Shown one piece after another: positions 36,650 through 46,847 of a stretch of 64,000 bases of DNA (position 1 is the first letter of the stretch; each line of letters begins with the position of its first letter). The translations under genes and the position numbers were made by a program. Source of the stretch: Streptomyces avidinii (GTDB taxonomy: Bacteria > Actinomycetota > Actinomycetes > Streptomycetales > Streptomycetaceae); the NCBI RefSeq assembly GCF_014650695.1, contig NZ_BMVL01000004.1, forward strand, positions 296,852 through 360,851. The letters run 5' to 3'. The notes beneath the pieces were generated by a model. It had not been told where the DNA came from and made no database searches. It saw only the letters and a program-made list of their open reading frames with translations.

Positions 36650-37825
36650 ATGGCTTCCAGGACGACACATCCCGTACTCGGCACCCGCGCTCTGAACCGT
36701 GCCACGCTCGCCCGCCAATTGCTGCTGAGCCGCGCCGAGATGTCCGCCCGGGACGCCGTCGCGCACCTCCTCGGGCTGCAGGCGCAGAACGTGAAGCCGC
36801 CCTACTTCCAGCTGCACGCCCGGCTCGCCGGCTTCCGGCCCGCCGAGCTGGCCGGGCTCATGGAGTCCCGCGAGGTGGTCCGGATGGTCACCATGCGGTC
36901 GACGATCCACACGCACACGGCCCACGACGCCCTGACGCTGCGGCCCCTCGTCCAGCCCGCCCGCGACCGGGAGGTGGCCTACTTCCGCAAGGGGCTCGCG
37001 GGAGTGGACCTGGACCGGCTGGGGGAGCGCGCCCGCGCCTTCGTCGAGAGCGAGCCGCGCACCATGGGCGAGATCCGCGAGGAACTGCTCCGGGACTGGC
37101 CCGATGCCGACCCGCAGTCCCTGTCCGTCGCCGCGCGCTGCCGGCTGCCCCTGGTCCAGGTGACACCCCGCGGGGTGTGGGGCCGCAGCGGCCAGGTCCG
37201 GCTCACCACCGTGGAGAAGTGGCTCGGGAAGCCCACCGGCGGGGCGCCGGCAGCAGCCGCGGCGCAGCCCGTGGACGAGGTCGTCCTGCGCTACCTCGCC
37301 GCCTTCGGGCCGGCCTCCGTCAAGGACATGCAGACCTGGGCCGGACTGACCCGGCTGCGCGAGGCCTTCGAACGACTCCGCCCGGTTCTGGCCGTCTTCC
37401 AGGACGAGAACGGCGTGGAGCTCTTCGACCTCCCCGACGGCCCCCGCCCCGACGCGGACACCCCGGCGCCGCCGCGTTTCCTGCCGGAGTTCGACAATGT
37501 GCTGCTCTCGCACGCCGACCGGACCCGCGTGGTCGCCCCCGAGGTCAAGGGGCGCTCGTGGACCGGCAACCAGGCCCACTGCACCCTGCTCGTGGACGGG
37601 TTCCTCGCCGGTCTGTGGAAGCTGGAGGGGCGGGAACTCACCGTTGAGCTCTTCGGCCGGGTGACGAAGGCCGCGAAGGAGGAGATCGTCGCCGAGGGAG
37701 AGCGGATGGTGGAAGGCATGGGGGAAGGGGCGGGCGAAGCGATGGGGGAAGGGGCGGGCGAAGCGGCGGCGGACGGAGCGAGTGCGTCCGGTGGGAGTGT
37801 GCGGTTCGGGGCGATCAAGGGCTGA
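36650..37825 (+). CDS. winged-helix DNA-binding protein, AlkZ-like glycosylase family
   Basis: 391-aa member of the HTH_42 family, which includes AlkZ, a DNA glycosylase that unhooks interstrand crosslinks. The catalytic-type Q-x-Q motif is present in LGLQAQNVKPPYFQL (near 42-50). Other family features are REVVRMVTMRSTIH and RFLPEFDNVLLSHADRTR. The C terminus carries a non-conserved Gly/Glu repeat (GEGAGEAMGEGAGEA). ATG lies only 8 bases after a -10-like TTAGCG, so the mRNA may be leaderless. In producers such proteins can be self-resistance factors; no biosynthetic cluster is seen here. Confidence 0.82.
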   Translation: MASRTTHPVLGTRALNRATLARQLLLSRAEMSARDAVAHLLGLQAQNVKPPYFQLHARLAGFRPAELAGLMESREVVRMVTMRSTIHTHTAHDALTLRPLVQPARDREVAYFRKGLAGVDLDRLGERARAFVESEPRTMGEIREELLRDWPDADPQSLSVAARCRLPLVQVTPRGVWGRSGQVRLTTVEKWLGKPTGGAPAAAAAQPVDEVVLRYLAAFGPASVKDMQTWAGLTRLREAFERLRPVLAVFQDENGVELFDLPDGPRPDADTPAPPRFLPEFDNVLLSHADRTRVVAPEVKGRSWTGNQAHCTLLVDGFLAGLWKLEGRELTVELFGRVTKAAKEEIVAEGERMVEGMGEGAGEAMGEGAGEAAADGASASGGSVRFGAIKG

Positions 37826-37902
37826 ACCGCCCGCCGGGCCCCCGCGCGTGGTCAACTCGCGGCTGACGCCGCACTGGTGGTCCGTACACCGAACGGGGCA
37901 CG

Positions 37903-39609
37903 ATGCCTGTCATGACGACCGAAAGTACGCGGGACAGCGCCACCGCCCAGTTCCTGGCAGCGCGGGACTTCCTCGTGGAACGCCGCGGGGACTACGAGGC
38001 CGCACACACCGGATTCACCTGGCCCCGTCCCCCACGCTTCAACTGGGCCCTGGACTGGTTCGACCACATCGCCACCGGGAACGGCGCCGACGCCCTGCGC
38101 ATCGTCGAGGAGGACGGAAGCAGCCAGAGCCTCACCTTCGCGGAGCTCGCCGTACGGTCCGGCCGGGCCGCCAACTGGCTCCGCGACCAGGGCGTCGCGC
38201 CGGGCGACCGGATCCTGGTCATGCTCGGCAACCAGCGCGAACTGTGGGAGGTGATGCTCGGCGCGATGAAACTGCGCGCCGTCGTCATCCCCGCCACCCC
38301 CCTGCTCGGCCCGGCCGACCTGCGCGACCGGGTCGAGCGCGGCCAGGTCCGTCACGTCATCGCGCGCGCCGAGGACACCGCCAAGTTCGACGGGGTGCCG
38401 GGCGACTACACGCGGATCGCCGCCGGCGATCACGACCGGGCCCCCGACGGCTGGCTGCGGCTGGCGGACGCGGAGGCCGCCGACGGCGCATTCACGCCGC
38501 AGGGCGAGACCCTCGCCACCGACCCGCTGATGCTGTACTTCACCTCCGGCACCACCGACCGCCCCAAGCTCGTCGAGCACACGCATGCCTCGTACCCCAT
38601 CGGGCACCTCTCCACCATGTACTGGCTCGGGCTGCGCCCCGGCGACGTGCACCTCAACATCGCCTCGCCCGGCTGGGCCAAGCACGCCTGGTCCAACCTC
38701 TTCGCCCCGTGGAACGCCGGAGCCACCGTCTTCGTCCACAACTACACCCGCTTCGACCCCGAGCGCCTGATGGCCGAGATGGACCGGCACGGCGTGACCA
38801 CCTTCTGCGCCCCGCCCACCGTGTGGCGGATGCTGATCCAGTCCGACCTCACCGCCCTGGCCAAGCCTCCGCGCGAGGCCGTCGCCGCGGGGGAGCCGCT
38901 CAACCCGGAGGTCATCGAGAAGGTCCGCGCGGCCTGGGGCGTCACCATCCGCGACGGCTTCGGCCAGACCGAGACCACCCTCCAGGTGGGGAACTTCCCC
39001 GGGGTGCCCGTCAAGCCCGGCTCCATGGGCCGCCCGGCCCCCGGCTACGAGATCGTGCTGCTCGACCCCGTCACCGGCAAGGAGTCCGCCGACGAGGGGG
39101 AGCTCTGCGTGGACCTGCGCACCCGGCCCGCAGGCGTGACCACCGGCTACCGCGACGATCCGCAGCGCACCGCCGAGGCCATGGCGGACGGGCTCTACCG
39201 CACCGGTGACATCGCCGCGCGCGACGCCGACGGGTACCTCACCTACGTCGGTCGCTCCGACGACGTCTTCAAGGCCTCGGACTACAAGATCAGCCCGTTC
39301 GAGCTGGAGAGCGCCCTGCTGGAGCACGAGGCGGTGGCCGAGGCTGCCGTCGTACCGGCCCCGGACGAGCTGCGGCTGGCGGTCCCGAAGGCGTACATCA
39401 CGCTCGCGGGCGGCTGGAAGCCCGGGCCGGAGACCGCCCGGCTGCTGTTCGAGCACTCCCGCGCGGTGCTGTCCCCGTACAAGAGGATCCGCCGCATCGA
39501 GTTCGGCGAGCTCCCGAAGACCGTGTCCGGCAAGATCCGCCGGGTGGAGCTGCGGGAGCTCACCGCGGCCGGGTCGGCGGCGGAGTACCACGAGGCCGAC
39601 CTCGGCTGA
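37903..39609 (+). CDS. AMP-dependent acyl-CoA synthetase (ACSM-like)
   Basis: 568-aa adenylate-forming ligase that would activate a medium-chain or aromatic acid to its CoA thioester. Core motifs are YFTSGTTDRPKLVEHTH (P-loop), GFGQTETT, YRTGDIAARDADGYLTYVGR and the C-terminal lysine in PKTVSGKIRR. The N-terminal FNWALDWFDHIA stretch is typical of ACSM-type medium-chain ligases. ATG 37903 is used; ATG 37912 is equally possible. It stands alone and is convergent with the peroxidase gene. Confidence 0.88.
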   Translation: MPVMTTESTRDSATAQFLAARDFLVERRGDYEAAHTGFTWPRPPRFNWALDWFDHIATGNGADALRIVEEDGSSQSLTFAELAVRSGRAANWLRDQGVAPGDRILVMLGNQRELWEVMLGAMKLRAVVIPATPLLGPADLRDRVERGQVRHVIARAEDTAKFDGVPGDYTRIAAGDHDRAPDGWLRLADAEAADGAFTPQGETLATDPLMLYFTSGTTDRPKLVEHTHASYPIGHLSTMYWLGLRPGDVHLNIASPGWAKHAWSNLFAPWNAGATVFVHNYTRFDPERLMAEMDRHGVTTFCAPPTVWRMLIQSDLTALAKPPREAVAAGEPLNPEVIEKVRAAWGVTIRDGFGQTETTLQVGNFPGVPVKPGSMGRPAPGYEIVLLDPVTGKESADEGELCVDLRTRPAGVTTGYRDDPQRTAEAMADGLYRTGDIAARDADGYLTYVGRSDDVFKASDYKISPFELESALLEHEAVAEAAVVPAPDELRLAVPKAYITLAGGWKPGPETARLLFEHSRAVLSPYKRIRRIEFGELPKTVSGKIRRVELRELTAAGSAAEYHEADLG

Positions 39610-39643
39610 GCCGTGCGCGAGCCACGCAGCGCCGCGCCGGCGA

Positions 39644-39678
39644 CTACGGGCTGCCGGTCGAGGCCCGGCAGCCCGTAG
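39644..39678. terminator. bidirectional terminator hairpin
   Basis: Perfect 14-bp stem CTACGGGCTGCCGG / CCGGCAGCCCGTAG with 7-nt loop, between convergent synthetase and peroxidase genes. Confidence 0.75.
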
Positions 39679-39702
39679 GGCGGACGCGCACGTACTGCGC
39701 CG

Positions 39703-40191
39703 CTACGCCGGCAGCTGCGCCTCGATCGCGGCGATGACCTCGGGGGCCTCCGGCTCGGTGCGCGGGCGGAAGCGCGCCACGACCTCACCGGCGGGGGAGA
39801 TCAGGAACTTCTCGAAGTTCCACTGGATGTCCCCGGCCTCGCCCTCCGCGTCCGGGGTCTTCACCAGCTCCCGGTAGAGCGGGTGCCGGTGCTCGCCGTT
39901 GACCTCGGACTTCTCCAGCATCGGGAAGGTGACGCCGAAACCGGCAGCGCAGAAGGTCTGGATGTCCTCGGCGTTGCCCGGCTCCTGCTCGCCGAACTGG
40001 TTGCAGGGCACGCCAATGACCGTGAAGCCCTTCTCCTCGTACTTGAACTGCAGGCGGGCCAGTCCCGAGTACTGCGGGGTGAGCCCGCACTGCGAGGCGG
40101 TGTTCACCAGGAGGATCGCCTTGCCCTTGTGGGCGGCGAGGCTGGTGGGCTCGTCGGACAGGGTGGTCAGCGGGATGTCGTACAGGCTCAT
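39703..40191 (-). CDS. glutathione peroxidase family thiol peroxidase
   Basis: 162-aa peroxidase. The active-site Cys is in NTASQCGLTPQY, with the catalytic Gln/Trp/Asn partners in CNQFGEQEPG and IQWNFEKF. Streptomyces make mycothiol rather than glutathione, and the Cys-type enzyme with a second Cys in TFCAAG is probably thioredoxin-dependent. ATG at 40191 follows CAGGAG. A 15-bp palindrome sits just upstream. Confidence 0.92.
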   Translation of the reverse strand: MSLYDIPLTTLSDEPTSLAAHKGKAILLVNTASQCGLTPQYSGLARLQFKYEEKGFTVIGVPCNQFGEQEPGNAEDIQTFCAAGFGVTFPMLEKSEVNGEHRHPLYRELVKTPDAEGEAGDIQWNFEKFLISPAGEVVARFRPRTEPEAPEVIAAIEAQLPA

Positions 40192-40211
40192 CGGGCTCTC
40201 CTGGGCAGGAA

Positions 40212-40226
40212 GTAGGCAATGCCTAC
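40212..40226 (-). promoter_or_regulatory. 15-bp palindrome at the peroxidase promoter
   Basis: GTAGGCA and TGCCTAC arms around one base, 21 bp upstream of the peroxidase ATG. On the coding strand it directly follows a TAAGCT -10-like hexamer, so it would cover the transcription start. Candidate operator. Confidence 0.45.
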
Positions 40227-40304
40227 GAGCTTAGGGGGTAGCTCCCCGGTCCTGCCCGGTTCACCGGCTCGGGCTCCTGCCCGGTTCACCCGCTCCGGGA
40301 GGGC

Positions 40305-41177
40305 CTACGCGTCCGGGCCGACCAGGGTGTCCGCCGGATCGTTGACCGGTTGCGGCATGCCCGTCAGGTCCATGACGAACAGCGGTATGCCGAGCTCGTC
40401 CGCGCGGGCCCGGGCGTCCTCCGTGTACCCGGCGAGGGAGAAGTAGACGCTCGTCGCGGAGGCGGTGAGCCCGTTCAGCCAGACGCACTCCACCGCCCGC
40501 AGACCGGCCGGAGCGGTGGTCGGGTCCACCTGGGCGACCAGACCCGGGGCCCGCAGGTCCACGGCCGCCGAGGGGATGGGACGCCCGTCGGGCTGCCGTA
40601 CGTCCCGGAAGCCGAGCCAGCGCAGGTACAGCGCGGCCGTGGCCACCGCGTCGCGGGCGGTACGGATGGTCACCGGCCGGAACGCGGGCCGCGGCACCGG
40701 CGTGGCCGGCGGGGGCGGGATGTGCGCCGGGGGCCCGCCCGCGGCTCCGCGCCCGGCGGCACCCGGACCCTGCCGGGGTTCCTGGCCCGGTTCCTGCCCC
40801 GGCCCCGGCCGGGCGCCGGCCGGCCCGCCCGCACCGGCCGGATCCGCCGCGCCCGCAGGGCTCTGCGTACCCGGAGTCCCCGGCCCCGCGCCGCTCCCGA
40901 ACTCCACCCGCTCCAGCGGGTGGACCGGAATCAGCACCACCGTCCCGCACGATCCGCAGCCCAGCTCCGGATGCGGCCACTCGCTCTCCCGCCCGCAGGA
41001 CGTGCACCGCACGGTCACCCAGGTGTCCGACCAGGTCCGGTGGGTCAGCTGCACCGGCGGCGCCGAAAGATCGAGCGGGGGATGGACCGGGCTTCCGCAG
41101 GCGCAGGGGAAGACCGGGGCGGTGTAGCCGTTCTCGCGCAGGCACGCCGGGCAGCGCACCGGTACCGCTTCCGCCAT
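40305..41177 (-). CDS. zinc-ribbon protein with degenerate Mrr-like nuclease domain
   Basis: 290-aa protein. Residues about 1-80 hold two zinc ribbons (CPACLRENG with CACG; CTSCGRES with CGSC). A Pro/Gly-rich linker follows to about 165. The C-terminal domain (about 172-290) reads AVATAALYLRWLGFRDVRQPDGRP, AVDLRAPGLVAQVDPTTAPAG and VYFSLAGYTEDARARADELGIPLFVMDLTG, the layout of Mrr-type restriction endonuclease domains. The usual Q-x-K is QVD here, so cleavage activity is doubtful. ATG 41177 is chosen because it starts the conserved VPVRCPAC region. Confidence 0.65.
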   Translation of the reverse strand: MAEAVPVRCPACLRENGYTAPVFPCACGSPVHPPLDLSAPPVQLTHRTWSDTWVTVRCTSCGRESEWPHPELGCGSCGTVVLIPVHPLERVEFGSGAGPGTPGTQSPAGAADPAGAGGPAGARPGPGQEPGQEPRQGPGAAGRGAAGGPPAHIPPPPATPVPRPAFRPVTIRTARDAVATAALYLRWLGFRDVRQPDGRPIPSAAVDLRAPGLVAQVDPTTAPAGLRAVECVWLNGLTASATSVYFSLAGYTEDARARADELGIPLFVMDLTGMPQPVNDPADTLVGPDA

Positions 41178-41346
41178 GAGACCTGGACCCCCTCCGTCGC
41201 TGTGCGTAGGTCCATGCTCCACCACCGGCGACCGCCCGGGGGACGGTGCGCTCCTTTTCCGGGGGATTCCCGCCGGCGGATCAGTGATTTGTACAAGTCG
41301 TCGAGCTAGATGCGGCTTTTGGTGGCTTCCGGGGTCCCCTACCGCC

Positions 41347-41412
41347 TTGACGTCGAAGGAGCCGCCGCTTAGCTTGTTCCGTATAGCAGAACAAAACTTC
41401 CGGATTACGGAA
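41347..41412 (+). promoter_or_regulatory. gcl promoter with two TTCCG-type operator boxes
   Basis: TTGACG (41347-41352) and TTAGCT (41369-41374), 16 bp apart, form a -35/-10 pair. Downstream are TTCCGTATAGCAGAA (41377-41391, imperfect) and TTCCGGATTACGGAA (41398-41412, perfect 5-bp arms), starting 21 bp apart. The same box is found at hyi, the catalase gene and aceB. Likely repressor site, inferred to be AllR. Confidence 0.7.
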
Positions 41413-41444
41413 AAGCCTGACCGCCAGACCCGCAGGAGAACTCG

Positions 41445-43232
<1,788 letters not shown>

Positions 43233-43251
43233 TCCCCCCGCACGCCCCGAC

Positions 43252-43285
43252 GGCCCCCGTCCCTCCTTCCGGAGGGGCGGGGGCC
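43252..43285 (+). terminator. gcl terminator
   Basis: GGCCCCCG-T-CCCTCC pairs with GGAGGG-G-CGGGGGCC around a TTCC loop: 15 bp with one G-T pair, 20 bp after the gcl stop. Confidence 0.8.
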
Positions 43286-43660
43286 GTTCGGCGTTCTCCC
43301 CTCGCCCCGGCCGAGGGCCGGACGGGGCCGGGCCCTCGGATCAACGTCGTCGCGTGGTCGGATCAGACCGCGAAGAGGGCCACCACTGGTCGGCGCAGCC
43401 GCTGTTGGGGTGGCACTGGAAGGCCTGTGCGCCCTGGACGAGCCATTCCGAAGTGATCGTGCTCAGCTTGCCGATGGGCCAAGGGGCCATTCGATGGCGT
43501 GCTGCTGGCCCGTGGACATGCATGCTGCCTGCGCCGAAGCGGGCTTTGCGTCCCTCGAGAAGCCGGCGAAGTAGATGACGCTCGCCGCACAATGGAGGCC
43601 GGAGCTGGTGCTGCTTGTCCCGGGCCGCTCACGGCAGCTGCCGAATCCCTCCCCGGGGCT
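43286..43660. other. 375-bp region without a supported gene
   Basis: Lower GC and without codon bias. Overlapping short frames on both strands (43341-43632) give no recognisable protein and no ribosome site. Probably decayed or non-coding DNA. Confidence 0.4.
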
Positions 43661-44131
43661 TCAACTTAGCTGGTCGCGCACGAGATCAAGGAATGCCTGT
43701 CGGCTCGGATGGATGTGCGCCCAGACCTTCTCATCCTGTGGCTCTCCCGGGTCTTCGGGGCCCTTCCTGATCACCTCCTGTACTGCCCACGCGAGGCTGC
43801 GTGCCGCTTCGCTGACCTCGGACGCGCAGAGTACGTGGATCGTCTTCTGCGCCACCCACACCCTGTCAAGGACCTGCCTTGCCCGGGTCTGCCACTGCTC
43901 GTCAGCCAGGTTGTGGTGATACCGATCCACCGCGACTCGTTCTGCTTCCTGCACCGCAGACAGAAATGCGATGAGGTGCGTGAGACGCTCGTTGCGGCGC
44001 GCCTCGGCAAGTTCACGGACACTGCGGCGCGCCTCGCCGCGTTCCAAGGCGCGTCCTGCCGAGCGTTGCGCCAGCATCGACATGAGCCCGCCGAGCAGGA
44101 CGCCGATGAGCGGCGCAAGCATTGTCCACAT
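43661..44131 (-). CDS. small membrane-anchored hypothetical protein
   Basis: 156-aa protein starting MWTMLAPLIGVLLGGLMSMLAQ: one N-terminal transmembrane helix followed by a long charged helical region (RRSVRELAEARRNERLTHLIAFL, VQEAERVAVDRYHH, ARQVLDRVWVAQKTIHVLC). The arrangement suggests a coiled-coil domain facing the cytosol. I recall similar unnamed Streptomyces proteins but no function. Lower GC than its neighbours fits the decayed surroundings. Confidence 0.6.
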   Translation of the reverse strand: MWTMLAPLIGVLLGGLMSMLAQRSAGRALERGEARRSVRELAEARRNERLTHLIAFLSAVQEAERVAVDRYHHNLADEQWQTRARQVLDRVWVAQKTIHVLCASEVSEAARSLAWAVQEVIRKGPEDPGEPQDEKVWAHIHPSRQAFLDLVRDQLS

Positions 44132-44444
44132 AACGTCCGATTATGACATCGATGGCATGAACACGGCACGGGGTTCGGGCAATTTCGGGCCGGGACCGGC
44201 GCGCGCAGACGGCCAGGTTGTCGCAGCCTTCGACAACGGCGGGCAGCAGACGGCGGAAGATCTGAGATCTTCGCGCTGCCCTGGGCGCTCTTGGCCACAG
44301 CGCGGACCGGGAGGTCCGGTACTGGGCATGAGGTGGCGTCCGGCCTCCCGTGTCTTGTCGGCCTGCTCAAGCGTGAAGCCGGGCAATCGGTCAGCCCCCT
44401 GCCGGCGGCCGGAGAGACAGAGACAGGGCGGCCAAGATCGTTCT
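44132..44444. other. 313-bp gap upstream of transposase remnant
   Basis: No supported gene. It may contain the left end of a decayed insertion sequence, but I could not pair a terminal inverted repeat with a partner downstream. Confidence 0.35.
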
Positions 44445-44757
44445 GTGACGAATGACCTGGACGCCCTGCTCACCGCACTGTATGTGAAGATCGACGACGA
44501 GATCACGGACACCCGGTGGCTGGGACGCCCTCCCCGGCTGACCGATTCCGAGCTCGTGCGCCTCGCCGTCGCCCAGGCGATGCTGGGCTTCACCTCGGAG
44601 TCCAGGTGGCTGCGGTTCGTCCACTCCCGCCTCGGCAAGATGTTCCCCTTCGTGCCGAAGCAGCCGGGCTGGAACAAGCGGCTGCGGGCTGCGCTGCCGC
44701 TGGTCAAGCGGGCTGTACGGCTCCTTGCGACGGACACCGACTTCTGGTTCGACAACC
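44445..44757 (+). mobile_element. IS982-like transposase fragment
   Basis: GTG 44445 opens a frame reading VTNDLDALLTALYVKIDDEI, GRPPRLTDSELVRLAVAQAM and LATDTDFWFDN, the N-terminal third of IS982-type transposases as I recall them. After FWFDN the frame changes to unrelated residues (PRAGPEGAGEQEQQ) and ends at 44825; the catalytic DDE region is absent. Inactive remnant. Confidence 0.7.
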
Positions 44758-44796
44758 CCCGGGCAGGGCCGGAAGGTGCCGGGGAACAGGAACAGC

Positions 44797-44836
44797 AGAG
44801 CGCCGAGTCACGGGACCGTCCGTGACTCGGCGCTCT
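44797..44836. terminator. strong hairpin, 17-bp perfect stem
   Basis: AGAGCGCCGAGTCACGG (44797-44813) pairs fully with CCGTGACTCGGCGCTCT (44820-44836) around a 6-nt loop, followed by GGGTTGTT. It stands just after the broken transposase frame and may be the terminator of a lost gene. Confidence 0.65.
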
Positions 44837-44917
44837 GGGTTGTTACCGCCCGACGGAGCGAGGCTGGCGCGACAGGACGTTCGCACCGCCGGGCGGGGTA
44901 TGGGGGGAGGAAGGTTC

Positions 44918-44962
44918 CTCCGCGTGCAGGGGGCTCTGTGCGCAGCCCCTGTACGCGGAGGA
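44918..44962. repeat. imperfect hairpin, about 18 bp
   Basis: CCTCCGCGTGCAGGGGGCT and AGCCCCTGTACGCGGAGG pair with one G-T and one bulge around an 8-nt loop. It is one of three hairpins between the transposase remnant and the catalase gene. Confidence 0.5.
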
Positions 44963-45135
44963 TTGGCTGGGACCGTGGCGGGCGGGCGACGAGAACTCCG
45001 GCGTCGTCTCCCTCAGGTCAAGAGACGGGCCTCGGAACCCATTACCACCGCACTGGCTCGCACGCTCGCCACGGTCCTCGTCCTGCCCTCACCGCGTACC
45101 ACCCCTCATCCGGGTCCACGGGTCGGGCTGAGCAC

Positions 45136-45165
45136 CCGGGGCCTGACCTCCCGTCAGGCCCCCGG
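45136..45165 (-). terminator. catalase terminator
   Basis: CCGGGGCCTGAC and GTCAGGCCCCCGG pair over 12 bp with one bulge around a 5-nt loop, 14 bp beyond the catalase stop. Confidence 0.7.
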
Positions 45166-45178
45166 TACATCCATCGGC

Positions 45179-46636
45179 TCAGGCGTCGCGCAGGGCGCGG
45201 ACGGCCTCCTCGACGCGCTTGCCGTAGTCGGCGTCGGCGGCGTGGAAGTGAGCCAGGTTCTTCTCGATGACGTCCTCCAGGGTGACCTGAGACAGGCCGC
45301 CGGCGATGTTCGCCACCAGGCGCTGCTTCTCGGCCTCCGACATCAGGCGGTAGAGCTCACCGGCCTGGAAGAAGTCGTCGTCCTTGGTGTGGGCCGGGGC
45401 CTCGTGGGTGCCCGTGTAGCCGGAGACGGCCTTCGGGGCGCCCAGTGCCAGACCGGTCTCGGCCGGGCCCTGGTACGAGTTCGGCTCGTAGTTCTTGTCG
45501 TGGCGCGAGCCGTTGCGCAGTGCCATGACGCCGTCGCGGCCGTAGTTGTCGGCCGTCGTCGCCTTCGGGGCGTTGACCGGCAGCAGGGTGTGGTTCACAC
45601 CCAGGCGGTAGCGCTGGGCGTCGGCGTACGCGAAGAGGCGGCCCTGGAGCATCTTGTCCGGCGAGGCGGTGATGCCCGGGACGAAGTTGTTCGGGGAGAA
45701 GGCGGACTGCTCGACCTCGGCGAAGACGTTGTCCGGGTTGCGGTCGAGGACCAGACGGCCCACGCGCTGCAGCGGGTAGTCGCTGTGCGGCCACACCTTG
45801 GTGAGGTCGAACGGGTTGAAGCGGTAGTCCACGGCCTCGGCGGCCGGCATGATCTGCACGTACAGGGTCCACGAGGGGTTCACACCGCGCTCGATGGCCT
45901 GGAGCAGGTCGGTCTGGTGCGAGTTGGCGTCCTTGCCGACGAGCTCGGCGGCCTGCTCGCCCGACAGGCAGCGGATGCCCTGGTTGGTCTTGAAGTGGTA
46001 CTTGACGAAGAAGGCCTCGCCCTGCTCGTTCGTCCACTGGTACGTGTGGGAGCCGTAGCCGTTCATGTGACGGTACGACGCCGGGATGCCGCGGTCACCC
46101 ATGAGCCAGGTGATCTGGTGCGTGGCCTCGGGGGCGTGCGCCCAGAAGTCCCAGACGTTGTCCGGCTCCTGCTTGCCCGTGAAGGGGTCGCGCTTCTGGG
46201 AGTGGATGAAGTCGGGGAACTTGATCGGGTCCTTGATGAAGAACACCGGGGTGTTGTTGCCGACGAGGTCGTAGTTGCCCTCTTCGGTGTAGAACTTGAG
46301 CGCGAAGCCGCGCGGGTCGCGGACCGCGTCCGCGCCGCCGAGCGAGTCGGCGACGGTGGAGAACCGCAGGAAGGTCTCGGTCTTCTTGCCGACCGTGTTC
46401 AGGAACGCCGCGCTGGTGTACGCGGTGACGTCGTCGGTCACCTCGAAGTAGCCGTACGCCGCCGAGCCGCGGGCGTGCACCACGCGCTCCGGGATGCGCT
46501 CGCGGTTGAAGCGGGCGAGCTTCTCGAGGAGCTGCTGGTCCTGGACCAGGAGGGGGCCACCGACGCCGGCGGTGGCGGAGTTCTGATTGTCGGCGACCGG
46601 GGCGCCGGACTCGGTCGTCAGCGTGCGCTTCGACAT
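45179..46636 (-). CDS. monofunctional haem catalase, small-subunit clade
   Basis: 485-aa catalase converting H2O2 to water and O2. The distal haem His is in ERVVHARGSAAYGYFE, Asn in DLVGNNTPVFFIKDP, and the proximal Tyr in RLFAYADAQRYRLG. Length and the absence of an extra flavodoxin-like domain place it in the small-subunit type. Its promoter has both purine-cluster palindromes, so it is likely co-induced with urate oxidase, whose reaction releases H2O2. Start ATG 46636. Confidence 0.95.
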   Translation of the reverse strand: MSKRTLTTESGAPVADNQNSATAGVGGPLLVQDQQLLEKLARFNRERIPERVVHARGSAAYGYFEVTDDVTAYTSAAFLNTVGKKTETFLRFSTVADSLGGADAVRDPRGFALKFYTEEGNYDLVGNNTPVFFIKDPIKFPDFIHSQKRDPFTGKQEPDNVWDFWAHAPEATHQITWLMGDRGIPASYRHMNGYGSHTYQWTNEQGEAFFVKYHFKTNQGIRCLSGEQAAELVGKDANSHQTDLLQAIERGVNPSWTLYVQIMPAAEAVDYRFNPFDLTKVWPHSDYPLQRVGRLVLDRNPDNVFAEVEQSAFSPNNFVPGITASPDKMLQGRLFAYADAQRYRLGVNHTLLPVNAPKATTADNYGRDGVMALRNGSRHDKNYEPNSYQGPAETGLALGAPKAVSGYTGTHEAPAHTKDDDFFQAGELYRLMSEAEKQRLVANIAGGLSQVTLEDVIEKNLAHFHAADADYGKRVEEAVRALRDA

Positions 46637-46676
46637 GGTGACCTTCCGTACGGGGTAACTGCTGACGGAAAGCGTC

Positions 46677-46733
46677 TTCCGTCATGCGGAACAGCCTAAT
46701 TTCGGCGAGAACTAAACGTCAACAGTTTGTTGA
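46677..46733 (-). promoter_or_regulatory. catalase promoter with two palindromes
   Basis: On the minus strand, TTGACG (46722-46717) and TAGGCT (46698-46693), spacer 18, form the promoter. TCAACA-AAC-TGTTGA (46733-46719) overlaps the -35. TTCCGCATGACGGAA (46691-46677, perfect arms) covers the expected transcription start. A degenerate second box (46670-46656) starts 21 bp further on. Confidence 0.7.
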
Positions 46734-46847
46734 ACGAAGTTGAAGAGTGAGTGGTAATCCGGACGGCGCCGGCGCTTGGGCGCGACAGGACAGGTGTCAG
46801 CACCGGCGCCATCCGGAAACTCAGGTCCCCTGCGGGAGGGGGAGCGC

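Noticed and set aside
43341..43632. Overlapping short frames on both strands after gcl
   Set aside because: No codon bias, ribosome site or recognisable protein.
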